Origin: Rhodosporidiobolus odoratus
Taxonomy: Eukaryota; Basidiomycota; Microbotryomycetes; Sporidiobolales; Sporidiobolaceae
DNA: 64,000 nucleotides
Reading direction: 5' to 3'
NCBI GenBank assembly: GCA_034387635.1
Contig: JAOANU010000004.1
Coordinates: 1,364,001-1,428,000, forward strand
Each line of letters starts with the position of its first letter. Position 1 is the first letter of the stretch. Under the pieces are notes generated by a model. It was not told the origin of the DNA and made no database searches. It was given only the letters and a program-made list of their open reading frames with translations. The translations under genes were made by a program, and so were the position numbers. This document shows, piece by piece, positions 13,001-27,381 of the stretch.

Positions 13001-13695
13001 GCCTCGCTATCGCTGACTATCTTGCTCGCACTTGATCTCGGCACCAATCTGGCGGCACCGCAGAGCCCTACGGTCCCGCACTCGACTCACGATTTCCGAA
13101 CCGCGCCAAAACCGACTGGCTAGCCTGGGCCGGCGCGACTTGCTCCCCCTCCCCTCCTGCTCTTTCTTCTTCGGCGTCGAATCCCGATTCCCACTCTTCT
13201 TCCTGCCGAAGACTCTTTTTCGACGCTCTCTCCAAGTTTCTCCGCAAGGACGACAATGCCGTCTTTGGCGACTCGATCACTCCCGACGAAGGTTGGAGTG
13301 TCGGATTTCTCAGTAGACCGGTAGCGGGGGGACATTATGCGCTCCTCGGTCGCGAGGTGATGGAACAAGTTCAACGAGAACGGGAAGAACGACATAGGGA
13401 AGCTGAGAAATCAGGGTTGTTCACTCTTCTTTTCATTTTCGGGGGGGTGCTGCAAGGATTGGTTTGGATCAAGGTGGTCATGGAGTGGCGGCAGAGACGG
13501 AGAGGGGGGTATGTCGAGTTGCCTTTGTCTGGGGGTGGTGGACGACGGGGGAGGAGGAGGAGCGAGATGGATGGGGGAGCCGGGGTTTGGGGAGTGGACG
13601 ATAGCCCGAGGAGTGTGTTCGAGTTGGAGAATCGGGAGCGGGAAAGCGAGGACGGGAGTGAGGAGAGCGGGGGAGACAGATGGAAGAGACGATAA
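10019..13695 (+). CDS. GtaA-like glutaminase with C-terminal membrane anchor
   Basis: Eleven exons (10019-10105, 10184-10270, 10340-10424, 10488-11552, 11697-12209, 12275-12289, 12350-12381, 12470-12553, 12644-12748, 12871-12961, 13064-13695) close in phase and give about 931 residues. A Leu-rich signal peptide starts the protein. Family motifs are FWTTEPLGWKGLLRVDG, DLFRQSLPFSYLSLSV, KEISSNGNVQTIDV, HDLGDHYPNATGHNDFLYA, YGNQTSW and RPVAGGHYALL. These match fungal glutaminase A (DUF4965, DUF5127 and DUF1793 regions), which is secreted and turns glutamine into glutamate. Unlike secreted GtaA, this one adds a hydrophobic helix near residue 838 (SGLFTLLFIFGGVLQGLVW) and a basic, Gly/Ser-rich tail, so it is probably a wall- or membrane-held enzyme. 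Exon 6 is only 15 bases. Confidence 0.88.
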
Positions 13696-14131
13696 CTGGA
13701 AACGGTGCGTAACTAGTATACATCAACAGCACACCCGAAACCGGAAAGACGCTGCGCGGCAGGTTTCTTCATTCGGTCTCTGTCTGGGTTGCTGCTCCCG
13801 ACCGCCTTCTGCCTCTTCTGCTGTCGGGCGCGGAGCTACACCTTGCGGTGTACGCATCGGGCCTCAGGACCGCATGTCATTGCACCGAAGCGGCCGTCAA
13901 GTCGTCGAAGAGAGCGAGAAAAAAGGGGCGGGTGGAGGGCTTGGTCGAGGCGGCCGGATGAGCACGGCGCGGGTTAGCCGTCGTCCGTGGACGTACGAGA
14001 CTTTGCCGACACGTCGGCGGGCGGGCGGAGGAAGCCCGCTTTAGAAACCGGAAGATCCGTCGCTGTTCCTAATTTGGTTCTTTCTTCTTTCTTCCTCTTC
14101 CATCTCACTCGCAAACCTCGAGCTATACAAC
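13696..14131. promoter_or_regulatory. Upstream region of TenA copy 2
   Basis: A 436-base gap between two same-strand genes. The last 60 bases are rich in TTCTTTC blocks. It shows no similarity by eye to the upstream region of TenA copy 1, so the duplicated part seems to begin at or near the start codon. Confidence 0.35.
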
Positions 14132-15269
14132 ATGACCTTCACTGAGACTATCTGGGCCCGCTACGTTAGCTCACCGCTCATCCTTCTCGATCGACGTCTT
14201 TCCGGCTGACCTTCTTGTCCTCCATTTGGCGCATCTCTGTACCCCGACACGCAGACTGACGAGCTCAAGGTTGCCATCGAGCACCCTTTCTTGGCTGCTG
14301 CGGGCAAGCACGAGATCAGCCGGGAAAAGCTGAGCGAGTGGCTCACTCAGGATAGGTCTTATGCGTTGAAGGGCTACCCTAAATTCATCGGTACGTCCAC
14401 TCTTTCTCCCTCCTTCGACTTGATCATCGTACCGCCCCGGTCTGGAGAGATAGCTAACCACCCCGCCCGCAGCCCAGCTCATTCTCGCCCTCCCCCTCTC
14501 GTCCCCCGCTCAGCAAACCTCTGCCCAATCCCTCCTCGCTCTCTTCTCCTACTGCCTCTCCAACATCTCCCGCGAAGTCGGTTTCTTCGACTCGCTCGGT
14601 CCCAAGTACAACCTCGATTTGTCCTTCTCTCCTCCTCAAGGCAAAGATGGGAAACTTCAGGGGAAGAGTTTAAAACCGGCTACTAAGGCTTATGTGGATA
14701 CTTTGATTGCTACGGGGGCGGAGGCGAGTAGGAATGGCGGTGGAGTAGAGGAGGGGATGGTGTTGCTTTGGGCTATGGAGAAGGTCAGTCAGTCCCCTGC
14801 GGCCGGTTTTTTTTTTCGTTCGCACTTTCTGAACCTTCGCCAGAGGCGACGCAAGGTTTGAGCCTGTATCTGCTCGGCTGATCATGACTGACACATGTCC
14901 TTGAACGAACTATGCGCAGATCTACTGGCAAGCCTGGTCCTACGCCTCTCGTCAAACCGTCTCTCCGGGCAAGACAGACGAACAAACCTCGGCCGCTCTG
15001 GTCGAGTTGATCGATAACTGGACGAACCAAGAATTCGTAGACTTCAACGAAAACATCGAGAAGGAGCTCGACAAGTTGGACATTCAAGAGGGCACGGAGA
15101 AGTGGGAGAGGTGTGAGGAGGTGCGTTTCTCCGAGCTTTTCCTCTTGTTCTCTGCGTCGTGATTCCCTCGGGGCTGCTTTCGTGCCGAACATTGATCTCT
15201 ATTATCTGTCCTTTACAGATGTTCAAGTACACTCTCTGGCTCGAACAGCGTTTCTGGCCAGACATGTAG
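14132..15269 (+). CDS. TenA/Thi-4 family protein, copy 2
   Basis: Five exons (14132-14164, 14255-14390, 14473-14783, 14920-15120, 15219-15269) of 33, 136, 311, 201 and 51 bases give 243 residues, the same sizes as copy 1. The two proteins differ at scattered positions only, for example IEHPFLAAAGKHEIS here against IENPFLAAAGKHELS there. Donor 1 is gttagc, weaker than the gtgagt of copy 1. Intron 3 keeps a near-identical block (gaaccttcgccagaggcgac) in both copies. It converges on ERB1, whose stop is only 234 bases away. The role is as for copy 1, most likely thiamine-related salvage with the substrate unknown. Both reading frames are intact, so both are probably in use. Confidence 0.82.
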
Positions 15270-15502
15270 CGCCCGCAGGCCCGGTCTTACTTACCTCTTT
15301 AACGGAACTCTCTATCGGACAAGCAAGCAGTTATCCTCTCGCTTCTTTTCTCCTCAGGCATTCGAGAGAGAGAGAAAGAGAGAAGACAGCAAAGTGTAGG
15401 CACATTCCCTCGCCGCTTGCATGCGCAGCGGCGCAAAAGAGAACAAAGATGGCCTGGTCTACAACACACAAGCACTCGCGTTGCCATCCCCCCCCTCTTC
15501 CT

Positions 15503-19243
<3,741 letters not shown>

Positions 19244-19331
19244 GGTCTGGTGAGGTACCGAGAGTGTACGAGCGGCGAGAGACGAGGGAGGAAGGGAGAG
19301 GGGGAGCTTGGGCAGAGGGAACAAACCGCAG

Positions 19332-19373
<42 letters not shown>

Positions 19374-19454
19374 CCCCCTGTTTCAAAGTTGACTTTCTTG
19401 TCTGACAGGCGAGTGGGGCTTGAGTTGCTAACCGTCACTCTCTGCTACGCTTGG
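19244..19454. promoter_or_regulatory. Divergent ERB1/AAGAB promoter with a C41 run
   Basis: Only 211 bases separate the ATG of ERB1 (minus) from that of the adaptin-binding gene (plus), so the two likely share a bidirectional promoter. It contains an uninterrupted run of 41 C at 19332-19372, followed by G and five more C. Tract length could affect expression of both genes. No other motif stands out. Confidence 0.6.
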
Positions 19455-21016
19455 ATGGACGCCCAACTCGCACTGACCACGGCGAATCACATTCTCTTAC
19501 TCCCTCTACCTCCGCTTGCAACTGCACACGCAGTCGACCTCATCAACCGTTGAGTTCTTAGCACTCCCGCCTCTCCTCCTTCTCCTCCTTCTCCCTGTCC
19601 ACCTGTCTGCAGCTCATCTCGTACTGCACAGAACTCATACACTACACCCTCCCAACCTCGAATACCGCCCCTCCCTCCTCCAAATCCCCGCTGTCTCCTT
19701 CTCCCGTCGAGCACGCCCTCGTACCCTGGACCATCCAAACAAAGTACTACACCGCAGACGTCGCATTCCATCCACTCAACCTCGACCAACTCGACACGTA
19801 CCTCGAATCCGACAATGCCGAGCAGGAAGAGCAACACCAAGACGGAGAGGAACAACACGAACCCGCCATCCTCATCCTCGTCCAGTCTTCCCCCGTACGT
19901 CGTCGTTTCCTTTCTTCAATCTCAATCTCCCCCCCCTTCACCCACTCACTACTTCTTGACCGTCCGCAGACCCCTCCCCCGTCCCTCCCCGAACTCCTGG
20001 GTAAACTGGCCGCAAGACAACCCGAATTCGACGTTGCCTTGCTCGTCACCGTTCCCGCACCCTCCTCCTCGTCTTCGTCGATGCGAGACATCCAAGTTGA
20101 GCTCGATGAATCAGCTTGGGACGACGTAGCCCTCGAGTATGGGTTTGAATGGGTCAACTTGGCTCGACCTTCTTCTCCCTCTTCTTCTTCTTCTTCTTTC
20201 TCACCGCCTCGACCTACAACTCGACAACTCGGTATCAATGACACCCACAAAGAAGAAGAAGAAGAAGAAGAAGACGACGACGACGACGACGACGAAGGTC
20301 TCCCTCGGCTCAAAGCCGCCCTCGAAGCCCATTTATGGTCACATCTCGAACGTCTGCCTCAACCTCCTCAACTTCCTTCTCCCGCACCCTCTTCTTCTCC
20401 TGTCCCTTCTTCTTCTTCCTCATCCTCACAACGAGGAGAAAGGAGGGGAAAGGGGATGATGATGAGGATGTGTCAGATTGAAGATGAAGGTTTGGAGGAA
20501 GAGGATTATGAGGAGGATGAGTTTGGGCTGTTGAGCCAAGGTCTTGAGTTTGGGAGAGGGGGAGGACTCGGGAGCGGTGCTGATGCTGGGGGTGGGTTTG
20601 GGTTTGGGTTTGGGATGGAAGAACCGGTTTGGAAGCAGTTGGCACGACGACAAGGACAAGCAAACGCGGAAGAAGCAGCGGAAGAAGGGCAAGAAAAAGT
20701 GGCGTTTCCGGAGAGGTTCTTGCCTTCGCTGGTGCAGACCCGAGGGCAAGGGCAAGGGCAAGGGCAAGGGCAACAACCCACAGAAACAGTACCTGAAGCA
20801 CAAGATGGAGATGGGTTTGAAGACGATTTCTCACCTTTCCAACAAGCCGATTCCGAGGTCGTTTCCGCCCCTCCATCAACCTCGACCTCAGCTACAGAGT
20901 CTTTCGCTCCTCCTGATGCCAAAGTCAACGCCAATGGGAGTGCATTACTTCTTTCCCGAGACGGTAACGATGGATTATCCAAACTCCTCGACCAGTATTC
21001 CGTAGCCGAAGAGTAG
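19455..21016 (+). CDS. Alpha/gamma-adaptin-binding protein p34 (AAGAB) homolog
   Basis: Three exons (19455-19548, 19632-19894, 19970-21016) give 467 residues. Family signs are a short hydrophobic N-terminal strand (NHILLLPLPPLATAHAVDL), PWTIQTKYYTADV, EYGFEWVNLA and LPRLKAALEAHLWSHLERL, ending with a conserved DGLSKLLDQY. AAGAB is a pseudo-GTPase-like chaperone that helps assemble the AP-1 and AP-2 clathrin adaptor complexes; yeast Irc6 is related. The middle is low-complexity: Ser runs, an EEEEEEDDDDDDDD block near 20252 and GQ repeats near 20745. The acceptor at 19631 was chosen over one at 19610 because only it keeps the frame. Confidence 0.82.
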
Positions 21017-21865
21017 GATGGTTTACGTAGGGAGACGATGAAACCGCGCGAGATTGGGATTGGGATCGGGATTGGGATTGGGCGCAAACAGCAGGGCCAA
21101 CGCAGGGGAGGAGGAGGAGGAGGAAGAAGCAAGAAGAAGAAGAAAGGGAAGAAGTGGGCGAGGTGCGCGAGACACTTACGGGAAGAGGAAGGGATGGGGG
21201 CTCGAGGACGATTCGACGTTGACGACGACGACGACGTTGACGGCGGTTCAAACCAGCGGTGTCCGTTACATCGACATTGGGCAATCTCCTCCTCAAAAGT
21301 CGAATCATGTCCGACTGCTGCCCCTCTCGCCCCCTCCCCTTTCCACGCTCCCAATCTAGAATTAGGAGTCTACTACTACCCCCCCCCCCCCCCGCCGCTC
21401 CAAACCCACCACCACCTCCTCCCCCTACCGCCACCGCCAGGGGTTCCAATCATCTCAGCAGGTTATTCGGGACAAATGTCGGTAGAATCAGGAACTTTGG
21501 CGGAACCACTTGGAAGCGGTGAGTAGGGAGGAGAGGAGTAGGGTTGTTGGGGGCGAGGGCGAGGGTGTAGGGACGTTGTAGGGGAATGGGGTGGGGGGGG
21601 TCCGTGTGGGAGGGAAAAGGGAAAGGCGGAAGAGCGGGAGCAGGGGCGGTCAAGGAAGGGGAGTAGAAAGAAAAGAAAGAAAACAAAGAAGAAAGGGATT
21701 TTTCTCTCTCACTTGTTCGAGAATTCTCTCGTGTAGGTACTCGATTGTTGTGGCTCCAAGGGTGAGACTCGAGACTGTGGATAAGACCCGTTGTGCTCTC
21801 GCTCACTTGACGTCGCTCGTATCCAACATGTATCTGCTGCTCGCTTGCTACTCAGGACAGGCAAC
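21017..21865. other. Low-complexity region, possible unmodelled minus-strand gene
   Basis: Simple repeats dominate: GGGATT units, GGA, ACG and a C15 run at 21379-21393. Two minus-strand pieces look coding. One near 21780-21712 reads VSSLTLGATTIEYLHERILE and stops at a good gtgaga donor; the other near 21310-21240 reads EEIAQCRCNGHRWFEPPS. I could not link them into one model with a start and a stop. The 5' part of the downstream TPR gene begins right at 21866, so its promoter must also lie here. Confidence 0.3.
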
Positions 21866-22719
21866 ATGGGCAAGAAGGAGCTCAGTCCAACAGAGTACAA
21901 GAACCGCGTACGCTCACTCTTCCCTTGCCTTGCTCTCCTCCTGATCGCCCATTACTCCGCAGTGACCTGCTTCACTAATCTGAATCCACTCTCTCGATTA
22001 ACCGGTTGACTCGGTCCACAGGGCAATGACCTCTTCAAATCAGGCGACTTCACCGCCGCATCTGGACAGTACACCAGAGCTATCGACAAGAGCGAGGGCA
22101 AGGAAGATGCAAAGAGTAGGAGCGTCTATTACCTCAACAGGGCTCAGGCTCGGTTGAAACTGCAACGGTACGTCTCCTTTCCCTCTCTGTTCCTCTGGGT
22201 CACGCGCTGCCAAGACGAGAAGCGAGGACTGAATTACCCCCATTCCGCCTTTCTTCCTTTTTCTTCCCTTCCATCTTTATCCTCGACGGTGCTGATCCTG
22301 CTTTTGCTTCTGCTTCCCACTTCCCACTCCCCATTCACCTCGCCTCGCCGCACCACCCGCATCCACTCCGCCTCTCCAACCATACAGCTGGTCCACCGCC
22401 GAATCCGACTGCACCTCCGCCATCTCTCTCATCGAAAACGACCCTTCGTCCCTCTCGTCTGACGCAAAACCGCCAAGCAAAGCCTACTGGAGGAGGGCGT
22501 TGGCGAGGAAAGAGCTGGCTAATGAGGCGCAAGGAGCCGAGGCTGAGGGAGGGGAGAAGGGGGAGAAAGGGTGAAGGGTTAGGGTTAGGGGGGCTGTCGA
22601 CGGTGCGCTATGGGTCACTTTCTCCTTCGGAATCTTGTTTCAGCCTTGGGATTGGGACTCGAGTGAGTGTAGAGTCGGGCAGGGGGTTGGGAAAGATCTC
22701 ACTCGCTCACTCTTTTTTT

Positions 22720-22759
<40 letters not shown>

Positions 22760-23399
22760 CCTCGCTCCGGGCAGACTACCGCAAATGGCATGCTCTGGCT
22801 TCGGTGGAGAAGACGGCTGATGCCCAGAGTGTCAAGGTCATGATGGAAGAAGTCGGGGGGTTGGAAAAGAGGGTTAGTTTAGCTCCTGTCCTGCCTTTTT
22901 TTCCTCCCACGTTTTTGCTCACGGTCGACGTTTCTCTCGTGGGCGCAGCTCAAATCATGTCCCTCCGGTGCCTCGTCTACTCCTGCCTCGTCTACTCCTG
23001 CCTCGGCACCCTCCCCTTCGTCCGCTCCAATACCCGCTACAGCCCCCCGCCCCCCATCAACCTCAACCCCAACCCCCTCATTCACAGCCCACTCAACCCT
23101 CCTCACCCAAATCCATACCGCCCACTCAACCCTCTCTAACCTCTGGTCCAAGCATAAAGGTCAAATCATTACCACTTGGTCTGATTTGGCGATTTTGGAT
23201 GTTAGGGTTGCGAAGGTTAGGGAGGCGAGCAAGGCGGGGGGTTTCGTGTGGGAGAAGAGTCGGGAGGGGGGGAGGGAGTTTCCTGAAGTGCGTATATTTT
23301 CTTCTTGTCTTCCTCTCTCTGCCTCCTCGTCATCCAGCATCACGCGTCTCTTCCAGAAAAGAAAGAGGGGAAGGTACTGACGGACCCGAATACGCGGGG

Positions 23400-23448
<49 letters not shown>

Positions 23449-26400
23449 AGTTGAAACCCGAAACACTAGCCACCGGTTCAAACCTCCTCGACCTCATCTC
23501 CTGTCGCGCTCTCCGGTCCCCCTCTACCTTCGCATTTCACCTCGATGCAGTTCGGGCTCAAACGGTACTGAAAGCGAGAAACCCTCCTCCTCCTTCGGCT
23601 AGGAATCCGTTGTTTGGGTATGGGTATGGATATGGTTCATCGCAAACTCGACAGGAAGACAAGGAGGAGGAGGAGGAGGAGGAGGAGGAGGGGGAGTTGA
23701 AGGACTTTATGCAGATTTTGGAGATCGATGAGTTGGAGACTTCTCGAGGAGGAGGGGTCGGAGGGAAGAAGAAGAGGAGTTATGGAGAAACCGTCGACAT
23801 CACAAGAGGGAACAGTAACAGCACGGTGCAGTATATACAACTACAACAACAACAAGCGAAAAAAGCGATCGCTCATGGCGAAGCTTGTCCCGTACCTCAA
23901 GGTCAACTCATGCTACAACGTCAATTAACCCTCTATTCTCTCGCCCTCTCTGCCGCGAAACTCCTTCTCTCCCTCTCTGCCTCCTCGTCCGACGAATACG
24001 ACGACGGTGAAGTGGATGAAGACGCAGTAGAAGAGTACGAGTCTAGGGTTAAAGGGAGGGATTATAAGGGCAGGGAGGAGTTCAAGTTGGATAGGGTCGA
24101 GGAGACGGTTAGGGGTTTTTTGGGATATGCTGAGGATCATTTGGAGTTTTTGAGGGTGGATAGTGAATGTACGTTTCTCGGACCCGTCTTATTGAATCTC
24201 ACCTTCGCTCCGGACCCTAGACGCTCTCATGCGCTCGGCGGCTCGCTCGCTCTCCTTCCCCTCTCAACAGCGATCTATGATTTACTGATGCACGCTTTGT
24301 GTGGGTTGACAGACGTCGTCGATTATGTACTTGATCGTGTTTCGCCGTCGGTCAAACCCAACACGCCGGCTCAGCGGTTATTGGTCAAGGAGGAGGCATT
24401 GCAGTTGTTCCTCAACGCTTACGCTCGTCAGGTCACTCGCTCTCGCTTCTCCTTCGGCTTCTCGCTCCCGAACCGCTGACCTTCTCTTGCATTGCGCCTC
24501 CCGCCCCATATCCTCTCCTGCCGCTCCGCGCCGCAGACCCTCTGGAAAGAATGCCTCCTCATAATCTCTGACATCCGAACCCACTTCCCCCAACCCGACC
24601 TTGGTACAAATCCCTCCCTCCCCCTCCCACCTCAATACGCAAGGAAGATAGGTCTCCTCGCCAAATTGGTCGACGCGTTCGTCGACTTGGCGTTTAGAGA
24701 GTTGAGTCAGAGTGTGGAACATTCGTTTGAGGAACAGTTTAGGACGATGGGGAGGATCGAGGCGGATGATGAGTTTTGGGCGTTTTTGGATATGGTCGTA
24801 CGTTCATTCAATCGCCTCTTGCGCCTACCTTTTGAGAGTACCGGCTTGCTCGGTCGTTCCCGCCTTGACCCGTTCTTCTCTTCTCCTCTCTCCTCCTCAA
24901 CCTACACTGTTGCCTATTCCTATCCACCCTCCTTCACGCCCACCGCAGGCCCAATTCCAATCCCTCCCGACCCCCTCCCGTCGCCCCTCCGCCCGAGACC
25001 GCCCAAGCCGACCCAAAGAATCCGAAGTCTCGCAACTCGCACGAATGTTTCGCGCGCTGACTCGGAGTGATCCGGCGAGGCATCCGGAAAAGACTTGGGA
25101 AGTGGTGGCGTGTTTGAACGAGTTGAAACTGTTGTTTGAGAGGAGACCGGAACAGAAGAGTAGGTTGAGTAGGAGGTTGGTGGAGGGGTTGGTATGTTCT
25201 CCCTCCGTCTCTCTTCTCGATCGGCCTTGTGCTGATACGGTTTGTGCTGATTCATCGATCGGTGAATGCAGGGAGAATACGCTGAGGCGATCGAGTTGCG
25301 CGAGATGTTGCTCGATTCGCATTTGCCGAGGTTCTCGAAGGATTGGGCAGAGTACGGTTGCAGTTTCTTCCTCCTCTTTCTCCCCTTGGATCTCGTCACG
25401 ATGGGTAGAGTCGCTAGGCTGACGCTTGTCCCTTCATGCCCTCTCTCATTCTTCTCGCAGCAAATCCACCTTCCTGAGCAACGTCCAACCGCTGTGGATC
25501 TCCCTCGAACGGTGCGCTTCCCTCATCCTATACGCTCTGTCTCGTAACGCTGACAAAACCCCCTCGTGTCCGTCCTTTTCTCTAGCTGCTGGATTCGTTC
25601 CGTGAATAACGAAATGGCCGGTTCCTTCCTCCTCCACCGAACCGACGCCTCTCTCCAAGCCCTCTGGACCGCTTTCGACGCTCAAACCCTAAAGGACTGT
25701 AAAGACCTCCCCGGAACTCTGTTTGACAACCTCCTTTCCAATGATCCGGATGAACCTGCGAATGGGTTCTTGGATGCTCCTGCACGAGGTTCGAGTGGTG
25801 CGCGGGGAAGAGATTGGCAAGAGGATGAGGTTGAGGAGGACGACGATGGGCCGCCGCCTTTGGTGGAGATTGATTCGGAGGGCGAGAATGGTGCAGGAGG
25901 AGGAGATGCGAGTGATCCGGATGAACCCCCTCCTCTGGTCTCTCAATCCGATTTCGAAGACGACGACGACGACGATGAACCACCTGATCTCGATTACGGA
26001 TACGGTTGCGATTCGGATGAGGACGACGACGATGGGTACGATTCGATGAATGAGGAGTATAGGGCTGCTTTGAGGGAGACTTTGGAGGCGGCGAGTCGAC
26101 AGGCTCAACAGACTCAGACTACCGCCACGCCTCCGAGACCACGGCTAAACCGCCATCGCTTACGAGCGCAACGAGCTGCAGCGAGGCAGACTAGGGAGGC
26201 ACCGAGGGAACCCCAACCGGGTCCTAGTAGTGGTTCGGCGCCTAGTACTAGGACTAGGACTAGGAGGAGAGGAGGGGGCGAGCCGGTGGATGTGGAGGCT
26301 ATTCCGGATACGCAGGAGTTTGAGATCAGGCAGAGGGAAGAGGAGGCTCGGGCTGCGCGGGGGGAAGCAGAGACGATGAGGGGGAAGAAGGAGAAGGTCA

Positions 26401-27137
26401 AGACGAGGAAGGGACCTTCGAGGGCGGAGAGTGGGAGTGGGAGTGGGAATGGGAGTGCGACGGAGAGGGAGTGGGAGACGACGGAGAGTTCGGCGAATGA
26501 GTCGGAGAGTGAGGCAAAGTTGCCGGAAGGGTTTGAGTTTAGGGTTAGTAGGAGGTATTATGATGTTTGGGAACAGATGTTGGGTGGGGAGGGTGTGAGG
26601 AGGTGCGTCTCTCACCTTTGACGCCTCCGTCGACTCTTCCTTCTATCGCTTCCGCTCCTTGCCCCGGCCGTGAACCGCCTGGTGGACTGGCCCTTCTGTG
26701 GTCGACCAATATGCTGACTGTCTGTGCGACAGGTCCGACGTCGCATGGCAAGACTTCCGCCAAGCTATGGAACACATTGGCTTCCAGGCTGAGAAGGGCA
26801 GCGGGTCGAGGTGGAAGTTCCATCCGAGGAGGGAATTGAGGACGCTAGGTACCATGTACGTCCATCCTCCTGGCCTCTTTCCTGCTCGATCTCGGAACGT
26901 GCTCATGCCCATACAATGAACCCGCAGCGTCTTCCACGAGCCTCACCCAGACTCGAACCTCAGGGTCTTCCAGGTTCACAAGGTCGAAGCTCGTACGGCT
27001 GTCTCCCTATTTGTCGCTCTGGCCCTATGCTCACCGCTCTGAAAACCCGCGCAGGTCTTCAACGTCGCTACGGCTTCCACATCAGCCGCTTCGTCATCGA
27101 TACTTCAAGGAGGGACGAAGCTAGGTCGACTCTCTAG
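21866..27137 (+). CDS. Large TPR protein with C-terminal HicA/YcfA-like fold
   Basis: Exons: 21866-21907, 22022-22167, 22388-22570, 22775-22872, 22949-23287, 23451-24168, 24271-24431, 24537-24797, 24949-25191, 25272-25351, 25461-25511, 25586-26602, 26733-26855, 26928-26992, 27055-27137; about 1,200 residues. The start is a TPR array (YKNRGNDLFKSGDFTAASGQ...KAYWRRALARKEL...DYRKWHALASVEK). A long helical and acidic middle has no recognised domain. The end (WQDFRQAMEHIGFQ...GSRWKFHP...VFHEPHPDSNL...RRYGFHISRF) resembles the double-stranded-RNA-binding-like fold of HicA/YcfA. All junctions agree in phase except exon 3 to exon 4, where a small exon near 22644-22666 may be needed. If that link is wrong, this is two genes, with the first ending at 22574. 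Introns contain T37 and A48 runs. Function unknown. Confidence 0.6.
22723..22759. repeat. T37 mononucleotide run
   Basis: An uninterrupted run of 37 T in the intron just before the acceptor at 22772-22774 of the TPR gene. It acts as an extreme polypyrimidine tract. Confidence 0.9.
23400..23447. repeat. A48 mononucleotide run
   Basis: An uninterrupted run of 48 A that ends one base before the cag acceptor (23448-23450) of an exon of the TPR gene. The sense strand here is purine-rich where a polypyrimidine tract would be expected. Confidence 0.9.
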
Positions 27138-27381
27138 GCCCCTACAGCTCTATATCCTATCCCCCCGCAGCTTTCCGCCGTTCCCTGTTCTGGCTATGGT
27201 GATATGTACGGACTTGTCGACGGCAATGCAGAGTGGGCTGGCCCCGGATGCTCTTACCGGATCTGCACGAGGCTCGCAGACTTGTACCGCTCACTCTGCG
27301 GCTTATTCCTCCTCCATCGCCCTTCTCCACTATCTCCGCTCTTATTGCGTTACGTCATCTGGCAATTCTCGGCGCTCGGTG

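Noticed and set aside
22571..22600. Telomere-like gggttagggttaggg string
   Set aside because: Only two units, inside a gene region and next to other G-rich simple sequence; not a telomere or a clear interstitial array.
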